A DNA stretch of 64,000 bases from Isoetes taiwanensis (GCA_021234155.1 JAJEKV010000248.1:62001-126000); one strand, 5' to 3'; numbered from the stretch's first letter, positions 1 through 12,161 are shown. The notes: a model not told the origin generated them from the sequence alone. Translations and numbers: made by a program.

Positions 1-594
1 ATCTTTAAGCATCCATCGACTATGGCAGTGCAAAGCTTCATGTGGCTATGGCAGGGTTTCGATCCACAAAGCTCCAGAAACATGCAAAATTAGATTGAGA
101 ATATACTTTGCTGTTCAAGGTGAGAACAGATCCTTTCTTAAAGGCCGAAGTCCGGTATAGAGGAGCTCATCTGCATCCGCTGCATCTACATACGGTCTGG
201 CAAAGTTCGGAGGATGTCACGTTTTTGGAGGAGGGAGGTAACAAAAGAGAGTAGAAGCTGGAGTAGAAAACGTCTGGAAACAGAGTAGCTGGAATAGTTG
301 GAGTAGCCAAATTTGACTAGAAATAGAGTAGCTGGAACAGGGCTGGAACATGGCGGCGCCACCAAGAACCTGTAATAAACAAACAGGGGAAAATTGAGGA
401 ATCTCCGCCAAACAACGGTTTACGAAAAAATACAAGGGCATATTTAAAATTGCGGTGGATACCCACCTTTTTTTTCTCTTGAAAATGTAAACAATTCTGT
501 ACACAGGCTCCATAGCCTCTTCGAGGCCCCGAGCGAGCAAGTTAATTTAATAATAATAATAACTAGTTATGGTGCCCGGCGTTGCCGGGCCTAG
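1..594 (+). mobile_element. Helitron-like element, 3' part (5' end outside window or not visible)
   Basis: The stretch ends in the three-part signature of a plant Helitron 3' terminus: an AT-rich lead-in, a short GC-rich hairpin, and CTAG followed by a host T. No RepHel coding sequence is visible, so this is probably a non-autonomous copy or only the tail of a larger one. A 107-residue open frame on the minus strand (217-540) shows no recognisable domain and I do not regard it as a gene. The 5' TC terminus could not be placed. Confidence 0.45.
574..594 (+). repeat. Helitron 3' terminal hairpin plus CTAG end
   Basis: Positions 574-580 (GCCCGGC) and 584-590 (GCCGGGC) form a perfect 7-bp stem around a GTT loop, followed at once by CTAG (591-594) and a T. 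Plant Helitrons are known to end in a palindrome followed by CTRR and to insert between A and T. The hairpin sits closer to CTAG than in many families. Confidence 0.55.
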
Positions 595-3500
595 TAACAA
601 TTTGAAAAGGGTTTTGTTTCCTTGTTGGTTAGAATAGCTAATGTGGCTTTGAGGGGGCAAGAGTCATATTAAGGAATGCTTTAAGATTCAATAACAAAGA
701 TTATGGAAGGATTCAGTGTGCAAAGAATTACGAATTTGATCTAATGTTGTCTTTGTTTATATGGTACTTTTACATTGATATGCTTTAGCAAACTATAGAA
801 ATTTGTGTTGCAATATGAACTTGCTACTCCAAATAGTGGTGGAACAAAGTTAGTTGTTTGAAATAACCCTATGTTAATCTAAATCATTGTTGTATTCCCC
901 TGTAGTATCGCCTTTCGTAACTTTTTTATTGTCCGCAACTTACATTACCTCATCTAAAGCATGCATTCATTGGAATGGATATGTGAACTTTGTTACTTGG
1001 AAAAGTATTTACTACAAATATTGTTATATAATGATAATAAAAATAGGAGAACTCCATATTTATGATATTTTTTAGTCCTGGTGAATCTCTAGATCTATAG
1101 CTATGGTCTACACTTAAGGGAAAACGACCAAGTTGTATTGTATAATTCTATGCCTTTGGGCACCCTTATCCCCTCTCTAAACTTGCCTATCAAATATGTA
1201 AAGCAACCTCGTACCGTTAGGTCTTAGACAAAAGTTCATGTCTCCCAAACCATGCTACAAAACGTAGCTTAACTTCGTTGCTGGGCTTTGGTAACATGTT
1301 GTATTGGAGTTAGCAAGGGCTATTGATATTTGAATGGGTGCATTAAAATAGTTAAAGTGCTATATTAGCTTTCGTAGTTGCGTGCAACAAACATAGGGTG
1401 TTGTATTTATGCCCTTGGTGAGATGTATATATGTGCTTGCATGTATATATTGAAAGACGTTGTAAATACCTGATCTTTGTTCAAAACAAAAGAAAAATAG
1501 GTTCAAACATTAGCTGAGGTTCCATAACTAAAGGTAGCAAAACCAAAAGATATCTAGTTTTATTGAATCCATTTAAATCCATGCAGATCCACATTTGGCT
1601 CTATAATTTGTCAACTCAAGTAGATGCTGGGCAATAGGCATTGTCTACATCGCTGGCTAAAAGAGATCCTTATTCAAGAATGAAGCCATGAAATACATAC
1701 AAATAATGAACAAATTGCAAGTGAACCAGATGCGAAATATAATATACATTTGTTTTGTTGTTTGCCTGGAACGCGGACATCTTATCTTACCTATTGATAT
1801 TATATGGGGAACTGACAGGTATCGGTCCACAATAGTCAACCAGCCAAAGTGAAGGCATCTGTGACCTGTAAATCCTGTTTATCTGTCACTGAAATGAATG
1901 TCTATAATTTGACCTTTGGATTTGCCCAATCTCAATCTGCATTGTGAACATATAGTTGGAACATTTCAATGATTGAATAAACACATCCAGGCAGAACTAA
2001 AAAAAGAACTTGTTTCTATATTTGGCCTAGACATACCTTTCCTAGTTCCATCTGTTATATTAAGAGGAAGAAGAATCTATAAGATGTGACTTCTACGCTA
2101 TTGACCTGTAGTTGGGATTCTAATTCAGAATACTATATATAATGACTTGACCTTAAACTAGAGGATTGCTAGTAAAAGCTAGGCAAATTGGGCAGTTGGC
2201 ATGTGGCTTTTTACCAATAACCTGCATTTTTTTTCAGCAACTATAGATACTACCATGATAGTGCTAAAATGTAGGGCCCCTGCCTCACCTGCTAAATGCG
2301 GAACTTGTTCCAAATGTCTCCTTGGCAAAGTGCTTGGAAGTTCTGCAAGCTCAACATCAAATTTACTCTGAGCATTTCACCCCGCTGCCTCATTTTGTGC
2401 TTCTTGTCAACCAATAGCAGCATTCTAGTAATTACCAAACTAAACTGAAAATCAATTGCACTGCATATATCTCTCACTATGTGGTCCTAATGGAGTGAGA
2501 GAATAGAAACTTGGAAAGTCTAGAATGCAAAGGAATAATTATAAATTGAGTTGCTTAGATAGTACGACTACATTCCATCGTAGAAATGCAACAGAAATGA
2601 TTGTATTTTAACTTTTCTAGCTAATAGAGATACAGCTAGCCAAACACAGGCTACACGATTTTCAAATCTATTTCTTTAGTACTTTAGAAGCCTAATCGTA
2701 TCAAGGATCAGACGAAGAATAGGAGATGTGATGAGATGGAGATGAGAAGATTTCGAACCTTGTATTGCATATCAGTATCAAGATAACAAATCCCAAGTCT
2801 ACAAATCCAAATTTGCCCATTATTTTGGATTGAGAATCAGATGAACATGAACAAAGGAGTCAATAAATGATTCTCGGTATGGGTTTGGCTTGGAAAGAAC
2901 CATATGGCAAAAGTCCTCACCTCTTACCTCCATCATAAAAATCATATCTCGGGCGAACCCTGGAGCAACCAACAAAGTGATTTCACAGACAAATCTATTA
3001 ACAAAGACTACCAAACAAAATATATAGATTTTCAATCCTATGAAAAAAATATGAATGCATCCATCAAACAAAACCTTACAGTATGCATCTTAGTCTTCAT
3101 CTATGATAAATTTAGGCAACAGCTTCTGCTCAGGGAGTTGCTTTCCTACCAGAACCTCTGAGTCCTAGAGGACGTCTTGTAGTAACGAATAAGAAACTTG
3201 AATAAGGAATTGCCAACTTAAAATAGCTGCATAAAAACTTCAATGGGACCTTCCAACTAATAATAACATTCAACCTCATCCTCAAATGTATTCTGTCAAC
3301 ATATTTCAGGGCATGCATGCAATGTCATGCATCGGATGCCATCTATGCTATCCATACTACCCATATCTTTGCCTTAGATGCCATATCTAAGCTTGTATTA
3401 GGATCATGTGATCCATTCTCCAGGGTAATTTAGGTTGGAACTCCATGGGTTCTATGTTCTTACTGTGCAACCAATTAGGAAATCCAAATTTAATCTCTCC

Positions 3501-4536
3501 AACTCTGATGTGGATCTATTTATATCATTCTGCATTGTTTTTACAGGCCCAACAGGCGACTTTGTGCATTACAAAGTTCAAAGATGGATTCCATCAAATA
3601 ATGTTAGACTGCCCCAACATTCTAGGTTATGAGGTTTGGAGATACTCAGACTGAAAACATTTTCTAAAAGATAAAGCAATCAGTCTTGTAGCATAAGGGG
3701 ATGATACTGCAACTACAATTAATACTGACTAAAGATGTAACCACTGTAAATCTTGATAAAACATCGAACATGATGCAGAAAACCATTTTTTTCAACTGGC
3801 TCCAAAGTCAAGAGATGAGATTAGATAAAGAGAAGAAATGAAGACTAATTTCTTCGTCATTTCCTAGCTCCACACCACCTATAAAACAATGTTGATTGTG
3901 TGAGCATGTCCGAACATACCCCGACAGTAAGAACGAACAAAAGTTCTGCACATGAAGAAGGGACCACCACATCTCTCCCCGTTGGACCACTCTCTCGTCT
4001 AAGGGTGCCTAATTGATCAAGGACCCCGCATAGTGGGTGGTTTATCTGGGGCAGATGCCTCCTAAAGAGTAACAAAGGTGTGCAAAGGTAAGTTGATCGA
4101 TGGACAAAAGCTTTGTACTTACAAAGGAATGAATGTTTCTAATGAGGAAGATTATCATGAATGTATCAAGAGTAAAACACCATCAAATTACTAAAACTTA
4201 CGAAGAAGGACATTTAACTTTGCCTCTGTGAAGGTATAGGAGCATTGGTTCTTGGCTGACAAAACTTATCTGCATGTAAAAGTGAAACCAACTTGTTTGG
4301 ATCATAGATAGTCTAAAGAGGAATACATCATCATATCTAATTCATAATTTTTTGCATGAGATCAATAAATAAGCATCAAGCTCTATGCAATGAAAGGGCT
4401 CTATTCCTCCATCCCCAGTAGAACTACTTACAGGTAAATAATAACGTGAAACTTCCTTCAATACTCATAGGACTTAAATTATACTTCAGCCACAATATAC
4501 AATGATGCATTACCTTTCACTTTGGATCATAACACG
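595..4536. other. Gene-poor intergenic or intron-like DNA
   Basis: AT-rich sequence with only short, unconvincing open frames on both strands (longest 85 codons). I found no domain, tRNA, or long repeat here. A gene made of small exons cannot be excluded without transcripts. Confidence 0.5.
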
Positions 4537-5278
4537 TGGACAACTTATTCAGATTATTTTTCTGAAACATTTGGAAACAATTGAGTATCAGAAGACACAG
4601 AAGCAATCTTGTATAACATCTTCATCAAGTATAAAATGCTCCAGGCTGGTAAAGTCTAGTCACATGGCAATCTCAACACGCTAAAGATACTTGCAAGAAA
4701 TTCTACTTCAAACAAATGCAAGTTCAAAAGACAACAAAGTTTCAGTAGCAAAAATATCTCCATTTGGCCTCTAAGCTTGGCAACCACATGCTATCCAAGA
4801 ACTTCTGGTTGCTTTCTCTAACCCACAGGAAAGGTCATGCATTACAGTCTACTTCGGACCATGAGATGCTTTAAAAACCTTGATGTGTGTAGTTATCAGA
4901 CGGGGACAATTTATTCAGATTATTTTCCCACAATGTGTGAAAACAATTGAGTATCAGAAGACATGAAAACAATTTTGTATAAAATCTTCATCAACTACAA
5001 AGTGTTCCAGGTTAGTAAACTTCAGTCACATGGCAATCTCAGCAAGCTAAAGATGGCTGCAAGAAATTCAACTTCAAATAAATGCAATTCAAAAGACAAC
5101 ACAGTCAACAAATTTTTGCAGTATGAAGATCTCCATTTGGCCTCTAATCTTGGCAATCACATGCTATCATTGTGAATGATCTTACACTGTACCCCTATAA
5201 ACAAATTTATTTCTAACTGTGCTAATATGCACCTCTAATTGCCTTCCCTAAGCCACAACAAAGATCAATTATCATTGC
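4537..5278. repeat. Two-copy tandem duplication, unit about 365 bp
   Basis: The block beginning near 4,537 recurs from about 4,900 in direct orientation. Shared strings include CAATTGAGTATCAGAAGACA, CACATGGCAATCTCA and TTTGGCCTCTAA, with scattered substitutions and small indels. The second copy diverges more at its 3' end. There is no coding potential. Confidence 0.7.
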
Positions 5279-6658
5279 CTTTAACTTCCACATAAGATCG
5301 AATAACTGATGCATTGAAAATTAATGCACTGTATGAATCTTTACCTGGTTTTCATACGATGATGTCACTGTCCTTGTTTAAGATCTTGTCATATCAACTG
5401 GGTACATGGAGAACACCAAGCGCTTGGAGGAGACAGAGATCCTATGAGCGGACTAACCCAGAGATTGTCATCTTCATGTATGCAGATACTGGAGAGCCTC
5501 AACATGTAGCCATTTACAAACCTTGGAAAAATCAGTCATTTTTGCTGAGGAAGAAAACCTGGGGCTGAAATATATAGCGGTAGCTCCATGTTCATGGCCA
5601 TGCAAATGAAACAAATTGCAATAAGTCCTCTGGTCTAAAATCCAAATCAAGCTCTAGAACATGGCTCAGATGTGAGAAAAGCCCACAATTTCAACCACGG
5701 AATATCTTAGGGATATCACGAATTGCCGTTGAGGAAGACTTTTGCAAGAGAATGGCTTTAAAAAAGCCCTGGAAGCCCTGCAAATAAATAAACAAAGAGA
5801 GTTACGTCCCTTGAAATGAAAAATAAAAAACACTCTATTGAAGGCGATCATCTAGAATCTACCATCAATGATTTTGGATGAGCATCACTGCAGTTCGTCC
5901 CGATGCCATTACCAAACCAGAATGCCTAAATAAGAAGAAGAAAATCTTCATCCAACATGTGCTGAGCAACTGTGGCAAGCATGCCGAGGTAAGCTAGAAT
6001 AAGAAATCTTTGGGACAGATAGCCCAAGCCACGAAATCCCAAAGCTCCGAAACCATAGCAAATTAATTTTATGAAATTTTTGGATTATCGAAATTTTTTG
6101 CCGGCATCCAAACACCCTAAAATCTTAGGAAATCAATTAAAAAAAAATTCCAAAAACATTTTCCGCCATACCGGAAAATCCCAAATTAACAAGATTGACA
6201 ATTGACAATAATATTAGAAGCTTAGACTTAGAAGCTTAGATAAGGCGTAGTATTTTCTTGTTGTCTCGTCTTTGCATTCTATGAGACTTCATGTATCTCA
6301 GTTTATCATTTCAAGGGATTCTTATCTTCACATATAGTTTCTCTTGCTTGCTAGTTCTTAGTTCTTATTTCTGCAAAATCCCGCGCGACACTCTATACTC
6401 AAGATTTATCTGCATGATCCACGGGTCCTCAAAGAGGGTTGTCACCCAGAAAATTCAAAATATTTATTCTTTAATTAATGCTTATGTTCTAGCAGGCAGT
6501 TTCAAACATAGCTGCAAAAGCAAACTCTGAATTCTCGTCCTCGTCTTGTGTCAACCTCTCCTTCTAAAACATGTTATTTCCATTATTAATAAATACCTAC
6601 CAACATTTACAAAGCATTGTCGCCGCTGCAGGGTCTTACTTTCTTTTTCATCTCTAAA
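5279..6658. other. Non-coding DNA, possible 5' leader of the following retroelement remnant
   Basis: No supported gene. Near 5,850-6,070 the minus strand is open in two frames at once, which is not enough to call an exon. From about 6,220 the sequence becomes T-rich with repeats of AGAAGCTTAGA. It could be LTR or leader sequence of the retroelement that starts at 6,659, but I see no paired LTR or primer-binding site. Confidence 0.35.
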
Positions 6659-7147
6659 ATGTCTCTTCAATCTTTTGGTCCCACTTATGTCAATGAGTTT
6701 CCATCCTCACCATCTTTTCAACCACATGTTAAAGTTTACAATATTGGTGATCTTGCTCTTGATGCGGAAGGTTGCCATGTTGCTCAGCCTCCAGACATCA
6801 AGACTTCTGCTTGTTCAGGACCTCAGGCTATGGGAGAACCATATTTTTCTTATCATGCCCCACTATCTAGCCAAGTACCATTGCCTCAGGCTCAATATAT
6901 TTTTGGCAATCCTGTTGTGCCTTCGATATCTACTCCGGGACTCAATTTAGAACTTGTTTATTCCATTTTTGGCAATGCTAAGGGCAAGCCCACTGTTGAC
7001 TGCAGTGCTCAGGCACATATGGAAGAATTTAAGGTCCTTCCTGTTCTCAATAGTCACTCTCAGCCCCAGATTAAGTTTCGTATCTTCTCCACTAGGCAGC
7101 AAGGCACACCGCAATGGCTCATGGCAAACAAAGGCCATTGGATATAA
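6659..7147 (+). pseudogene. gag-like N-terminal ORF of decayed LTR retroelement
   Basis: An open frame of about 160 residues starts with MSLQSFGPTYVNEF. It is rich in Pro, Ser and Gln and ends at a stop at 7,147. The same coding tendency continues in other frames to about 7,620, including a Pro/Gln-rich stretch, before the protease region. The position just upstream of a retroviral-type protease suggests a gag remnant, but I see no capsid fold or CCHC knuckle, so this rests mainly on context. There are several stops and frame changes, so it is not functional. Confidence 0.4.
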
Positions 7148-8040
7148 AGTTGGCATGATAGGAAAGTGGCATTCCTGGCCCACTATGGTTCTTTTGAAGA
7201 CGACAGATAACTTTTAAAACAACTCGATGATCTAGCAATCGTGTCATGGAAGAATGCACACATATCCCATGCCTTTCCCACAAAAACTTGTCTTCAAGTA
7301 CGAACCATACCTTCGCAATTTCAATCACCCTCACAGCCTCAGCAATCTCAGCCATAACGCGAGCAGTCTTCACGCCCTCCTTTTGATCCCGCCAAAGCTC
7401 AGTCTTATCATTGCAACCACTATGTGCCCTCAGCTTCCACAAGTTCAAATTCAGCTTTCTGGCACCAACCAGACCACTTTGGTCCAACTCATGACCTATC
7501 AACTTTGGTAGCTAATGGTAAACAAGGCCCACGACCTATGCTGCATAAACCATCACGCACTCCTCAGCAACAACAACCATCTCCACAAGCCACTCCCCAC
7601 GTTGTTTTGGATCAACAAGCTTAGGAAGAGATCTATCAAGCTTTGATTCCTCTTGTTCAATAGTCAAATTGGGTTGGCTTGGTGTCACACCAAGCTCACA
7701 GTATTCGACCCTATACTCTCCCGCCTCCGAGCGCACAACCTGCCTGTTGTTGCTGCTGTTCCTCAGGATCCTTCCACCAAAACGGTTCATTTTGCTCCCG
7801 ATCTTAAAAAAGTGATGTCTCTTGTCATGCCTAAAGTTCGCAAGAGTATCCTTAAACTTATGCAAGCAGATGAAAGTCGCACGCTCACCAATGTTCATGC
7901 CACCACCCAACCTCAACAAAGGGTGGTTGCCCCATCTACATCCACGCTAACTTTACGCACTTAAATATATCCAAACATTGCTACCAAAGTTGAGCTCTTA
8001 AGGAAAGTATCAGCTTCCTTACCCATGGATACTGCACCTC

Positions 8041-8799
8041 TTGATACGACTAGTCCTTTGGCACATGTTCTGCTGGAGTTACAAGAAGAACTTGCCAAAA
8101 TCAAGATCCCTCTTAATCTGGATACTATCTTTAAATTGTCCTACTCTTCGGGAACAATTGCCTTTACCAACTGTTCTTATTGGCATGGTTGCTACATTGT
8201 TGAAAATCAACAAGTTACACGTTCAGATTGATGGTAGTAGCGTTGTCAATCTCCTCATAGACAAACTCCAGCAACAACTGGGAATCAAGCAATTATATCG
8301 CATGCCTTACTATATCAAGCTAGTCAATGGTCACGCCACGTATCCTCAAGATGTCACTCTGAATCTGACGATCAATATTGGCGATCTCAAATTTTCTATG
8401 GAATTTGGTATTTGAAAAACGAGTGAAGATCCTGGTGACTATGAAATGCTTGTGGGACATCCCTTTCTTCGATAGGCTAAGGGCATTCAATATTGGGCCA
8501 CGGACGAACTCATCATCACTGATGGCTACCTAAATGCCACTATGGACTTAGAAACTGGGCAACTTATCACTGTGGAAAATGCTGAACCATCTCTGTCTGA
8601 CAGTGACTTCGATGATATACAAAATACTTATCAAGTTCAAGCTTCCGCTTCCAAGTTGCCTCTTTCTGCTTGCCCTGAGTATATCAATTCTTGGGCTGAC
8701 ATGAATCTTGTTAAGGATAACGTGATTGCTACCTTGATTGATCTTTATCTTGCACTTTGTAATCAAATCACCTTAGTGCCTTTCCCATGCAGAAGATGA
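8041..8799 (+). pseudogene. Retroelement aspartic protease region (frame broken by two stops)
   Basis: One frame runs across this stretch with two internal stops (about 8,413 and 8,476). It contains HVQIDGSSVVNLL at about 8,218, like the Asp-Gly-Ser/Gly core of LTR-retroelement proteases that lie before reverse transcriptase. This is followed by PYYIKLVNGHATYPQ and YEMLVGHPFLR, which match the flap and the 'LG-RPFL' ending of that family. The established role is polyprotein cleavage. The context (gag-like ORF upstream, RT-like start downstream) supports a Ty3-type gag-pol remnant. The clade is not resolved. Confidence 0.6.
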
Positions 8800-8949
8800 A
8801 CAATCTCTTTCTCCCATGGATGCTGCTACCATCATGAAACAAACCCATTATTGATCCGGATCAACCATCTTTGTTCTTCATCACCACTAATGCTATACCA
8901 CTAGTTCTTCTACAACCACTAGCCCATACTATCACAGATGCAGATGTCA

Positions 8950-9380
8950 TTCCACATATCTAAACTCATGAAGTGGAGATTCTCGATTCAAGACAAAATC
9001 AACCCATTCGATTGGCAATTGGTCTCTCTCCATCTTTTCGAGAACATGCCATCCGTCTTTTCAAGAAATTCAAGCATATTATTGCGTCGATCTATAAAGA
9101 TTTTACGAGGCATCAAGAAAGAGTTAGGTGAGTGGACTATTCCCACCAAATCTGGCTCTCGCCCGATTTAGCAATGATAGTATAGGCTCAACCCAAAATC
9201 GTATGAAGGCTGAAATCGATACATTTCTCGCCAACGGTCTCATTTACGAGGTCAACCATTTAGAATGGGCTGGGTTGACCCAGTTCTTGACTAAAGCCGC
9301 CACTTCTCCTAATCCTTTTGTCCATCGCCAAGCTAGTTTTTGCGCTGCTCTACACTGCATTCTTCTGAGCTCCTTGAATT
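8950..9380 (+). pseudogene. Start of reverse-transcriptase domain, truncated and frameshifted
   Basis: One frame reads FREHAIRLFKKFKHIIA, resembling the pre-RT linker of Ty3-type Pol. After a frameshift near 9,130, another frame reads NRMKAEIDTFLANGLIYEV, the usual lead-in to the RT fingers. The palm motif (YxDD) is absent because coding similarity ends near 9,380. RNase H and integrase were not found. This is an inactive remnant continuous with the protease region. Confidence 0.5.
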
Positions 9381-9700
9381 GACGGTGACCTATTCTTTAT
9401 TGCAATCCAAATGCCAGTGTCAGTGCTTTTGGCTTTGAAACACTTCTTCTTGGTGAATGCCAATTTGTCCCTGCGGCTGCTCATCAAGCCTTAGAAGAAA
9501 TGGTTCAATCCAGGTTTTTTATTGATGCCACACCCACTCTAGGGCAGGCCACGCCCGAAGCCCTTTAGTAATGCTAGTGTGTGATTGCAGGTTATCATAG
9601 CCAGGTTGGTCCTGCACCAGCTAGGATGATGTTGCCGACCTCACAAATTTTCCTCCCCTGGAATGGTGCCTGCTTTTCTTTCCTCTGAGTGTTCTTTGGT

Positions 9701-9738
9701 GGGGGGCGGTTTTTGGGGGAGGGGGGGAGGGGAGGGGG
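9701..9738 (+). other. G-quadruplex-capable G-run block
   Basis: Five G tracts of 4-7 bases occur on the plus strand (9,701-9,706, 9,715-9,719, 9,721-9,727, 9,729-9,732, 9,734-9,738), separated by very short loops. This fits the general four-tract quadruplex rule. It lies beyond the retroelement pol remnant and could instead be a decayed polypurine tract, but no LTR start follows clearly. Confidence 0.5.
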
Positions 9739-10537
9739 TTTAGCCCCGTGCCCGTGAGGTACATAACTATTTCTAAGGTACACAAAGGAGCCTGAAGGGA
9801 AGGGCCCTGCATCCACGTCAGAAGCCAAGACCACGCCACCAAAGAAGAAGAGACCAAGAGCGCACATTATAGACTCACATGAAAGAGCACTATCTTAAAC
9901 CACACCACAACCATAATGTTATACCTCATGGACAAACCATACCCGTGAAATGCTATAATATATCACATTCATTTATCAACATATAATACCACTTTGACAA
10001 ACTCTACAAAGAAGCCCATCCACAAAACCACCCTAACAAACCTCACAAGAGAATCGATTACTTTAGCCACATATGGTTTTAGATGAAATTAATTCACAAA
10101 TGCATTGGTTTTGTAGAATAGCTTTATAGTCATGACCATGGAAAAAGCCATGTAGCGTTTAAATTTTGGATGCCTTGTGTTTGACGACAAACTACCTAAA
10201 ATTTCTTTAGCTTCCAGAAATGCTCGGTTTTAGCAAGAAGGATGGGATGCTAGATTTCCCCAAAATTTGTCGCACACAGGATGGAACACGTCCAGGGATC
10301 GAATTTGATGGCTTTCATGCCTGTTTTTAGCATTTTTACTCGTCAAAGTACATGGAATTTTGTTTTTTTTTGTATGTCAAATGAAAGGGAGCACATGGGC
10401 AGTTGCCTGTCGTAAGGAAGGGCAACTACAAGACATACATGCCATTTGAAAATATAGGAATAGCCTTCACAAAAACCCATCGTTTTTCTGCTATATATCC
10501 ATATACATCATATATTTTATATTAATAGAGAATATAC

Positions 10538-10657
10538 AAGTACTCTCCACATCTTTTTAATGGCTTGAAGGATGCATATTGGATGAAACCATAAAATAAG
10601 TACTCTACACATCTTTTTAATGGCTTAAAGGATGCATATTGGATGAAACCATAAAGG
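10538..10657. repeat. 60-bp tandem duplication, two copies
   Basis: The segment starting AAGTACTCT at 10,538 repeats at 10,598 with only a few substitutions (shared core ATCTTTTTAATGGCTT and GGATGCATATTGGATGAAAC). Non-coding. Confidence 0.8.
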
Positions 10658-11153
10658 CTTTGTTGAGATGCTTTTCAGGACTAGCGATAACAAAGGGATG
10701 ATGGTGGCTTGGACCATTTATGCCAATGTTGTATGGTCATTCCTATAAGCATGATGTCTTGTGAGAGAGATAACAAAAGTTTCTCTCGTCAAAATGTTAT
10801 GAGTGCCCTGTAAGATCATGGTAATGAAACAATAATTGTCTCATTGTGGAATGAACCATTTGAAAGCATAGATTAGCAAGCATACTACAAGAAGTAGTAT
10901 GATTCAAAGCAAAGGAGAGCAAACTACCCATTTATATTTTGATAGTGATCTTTTAAAAGCAAAATGAATTCAGTCATCTTAAAATTTTTAATGGCATTTG
11001 AAAGGTTAGAACTTAAAAAATTCTTGTCATTGAAAAGGCATAAAATTATTTTGCCCGTCCATAGAGAATTCGAGCCTTCAAATTTGAGCACTGCATTCCG
11101 CCCTAAACTTCAATGCACGAAAGTATCACAACAAAATATCCATATTTTAAGCC

Positions 11154-11159
11154 TTTATT
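11154..11159 (-). promoter_or_regulatory. Candidate polyadenylation signal AATAAA for NdhS
   Basis: The minus strand reads AATAAA about 120 nt beyond the NdhS stop codon, a plausible distance for a plant 3' UTR. The assignment is by position only. Confidence 0.4.
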
Positions 11160-11278
11160 TGAATTAGGTGGGGAAAAAAGGGAAATAAAAGCACAAAGGA
11201 TCAACAAATTGAATCTGTAATAATCATATACAACATATACACAAATCATAGCTGCAAGCCCAAAGTTAAGAAAAAGTT

Positions 11279-12055
11279 TTAAGCAGTTTCTTCCAAGATC
11301 CCAGACTTGGGATGGGTCATAGGAGGTCCAGACTTTGTCCTCTCTAATTCTTCAAGATCAAAGGTAACAAGTTTATCCCAATTTCCACCTTCAAACAATA
11401 CTCCTGCACGGCCATCTGTAACCCTTTGAAGGATTCCTGTAAATTTGTCATAAGGATTCTTAGGGTTCTTAACCCTAACAGTCATGCCAGGCATCAAAAG
11501 GGGTAAAGGAACAGGCTTAAGCTTAGTAGAAACAGCTCTGGAAACAACTTCCCTGAGCTGTTGTGTTTCTTCAGATACAAAAGTCTCAGTTTTAGGTTTA
11601 GGAGGTGGAAATTGCTTCAAAAAATTAGCTAGACCTTTCTCACCTCCAGGAAATCCTCCTGTAAGGCCTAGAAGCTCCTTTTCAAAGGATTCGGCGTCGC
11701 CAGATCGAGGCAGAGTCTCATATATTGAAGAATTTGAAGAAGAATAAGAGGAAGAAGTAGATGAATCTGACCTAGGAGTGGATGCGCCATTTGATGCTGA
11801 ATCCGGCTCGCCTGTGAAAAGTTTTTTCCTGTTTTCTTCTGTGGAAAGGATTTTTTCGCCCCCTTTCAGACCTCTGCCGCCTAGAAGCTGCCATAGGTCA
11901 AAAGCTTGAGCAATTGTGGTCCATTTTTGGCTCCGACCAAGGCGATGAAGGAGGACCGGGTGCTTGGAAATGCGTGTGCCGAAGAAGGCAGCTCCCTCAT
12001 CCACGATTAAAACTGTGGAAGGAGGAGCGGCGGAATGCCAGAGCCCTGACGCCAT
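11279..12055 (-). CDS. ndhS: NDH complex subunit S, chloroplastic (NdhS/CRR31)
   Basis: A nuclear-encoded subunit of the chloroplast NADH dehydrogenase-like complex. In known homologues it forms the ferredoxin-binding site and supports cyclic electron flow around photosystem I at the stromal thylakoid surface. The intact frame has 258 codons from the ATG at 12,055; a longer frame extends upstream but starts at a GTG. Residues 1-57 are rich in Ser, Ala and basic residues and suit a plastid transit peptide. GGRGL is at 59-63. A Ser-rich linker (about 92-112) follows. [12 protein letters not shown] is at 131-142, both hallmarks of this family. Residues about 186-240 form the SH3-like (PsaE-like) domain with [13 protein letters not shown] (Arg211), [14 protein letters not shown] and LEELER. 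The C-terminus ends [10 protein letters not shown]. There is no intron in the coding part. It is the only well-supported host gene here and is surrounded by TE debris. Confidence 0.93.
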   Translation of the reverse strand: MASGLWHSAAPPSTVLIVDEGAAFFGTRISKHPVLLHRLGRSQKWTTIAQAFDLWQLLGGRGLKGGEKILSTEENRKKLFTGEPDSASNGASTPRSDSSTSSSYSSSNSSIYETLPRSGDAESFEKELLGLTGGFPGGEKGLANFLKQFPPPKPKTETFVSEETQQLREVVSRAVSTKLKPVPLPLLMPGMTVRVKNPKNPYDKFTGILQRVTDGRAGVLFEGGNWDKLVTFDLEELERTKSGPPMTHPKSGILEETA

Positions 12056-12100
12056 AGCCCAGCATGCATCCTGTGATGGATCTGCCTTGTGGGCTTCTGC

Positions 12101-12106
12101 CACGTG
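12101..12106 (-). promoter_or_regulatory. G-box CACGTG in NdhS 5' leader
   Basis: CACGTG inside GCCACGTGGA lies about 46 nt upstream of the ATG and downstream of the TATA box, so probably within the 5' UTR. A TGACTCA-like motif is beside it (about 12,112-12,118 on the plus strand). G-boxes are known binding sites for plant bZIP and bHLH/PIF factors at light-regulated photosynthesis genes. Function here is inferred. Confidence 0.45.
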
Positions 12107-12154
12107 GATGCTGACTCATCACGATAATTCGCTTTGTAACGTGGGCCTTCCATT

Positions 12155-12161
12155 TTTTATA
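12155..12161 (-). promoter_or_regulatory. TATA box of NdhS
   Basis: The minus strand reads TATAAAA about 100 nt upstream of the ATG, giving an expected start near 12,130 and a leader of roughly 75 nt. A GGCCCA element (site II-like) lies just downstream of it, near 12,143-12,148. The next upstream sequence is the inverted-repeat element at 12,215, so the promoter is short. Confidence 0.5.

Larger units (their letters stand above)
9381..11278. other. Non-coding, AT-rich stretch downstream of retroelement remnant
   Basis: No supported gene. It contains a long G-run block (9,701-9,738), a 60-bp tandem duplication (10,538-10,657), a small palindrome ATACTAC-AAGAA-GTAGTAT near 10,882-10,900, and the 3' flank of the NdhS gene. 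Confidence 0.5.

Noticed and set aside
217-540. 107-codon minus-strand open frame
   Set aside because: Low-complexity Leu/Ser/Phe composition, no domain, and it lies within the Helitron-like tail.
5850-6070. A possible minus-strand exon (ILAYLGMLATVAQHMLDE region)
   Set aside because: Two frames are open over the same stretch, splice sites are weak, and no neighbouring exon joins in phase.
9595-9867. Two overlapping minus-strand frames of 78-90 codons rich in Pro
   Set aside because: Both arise from reading the G-run block as proline codons; two parallel frames are open and no domain is present.
11484-11747. Plus-strand frame within NdhS
   Set aside because: Lies wholly opposite the well-supported NdhS coding sequence and shows no domain.
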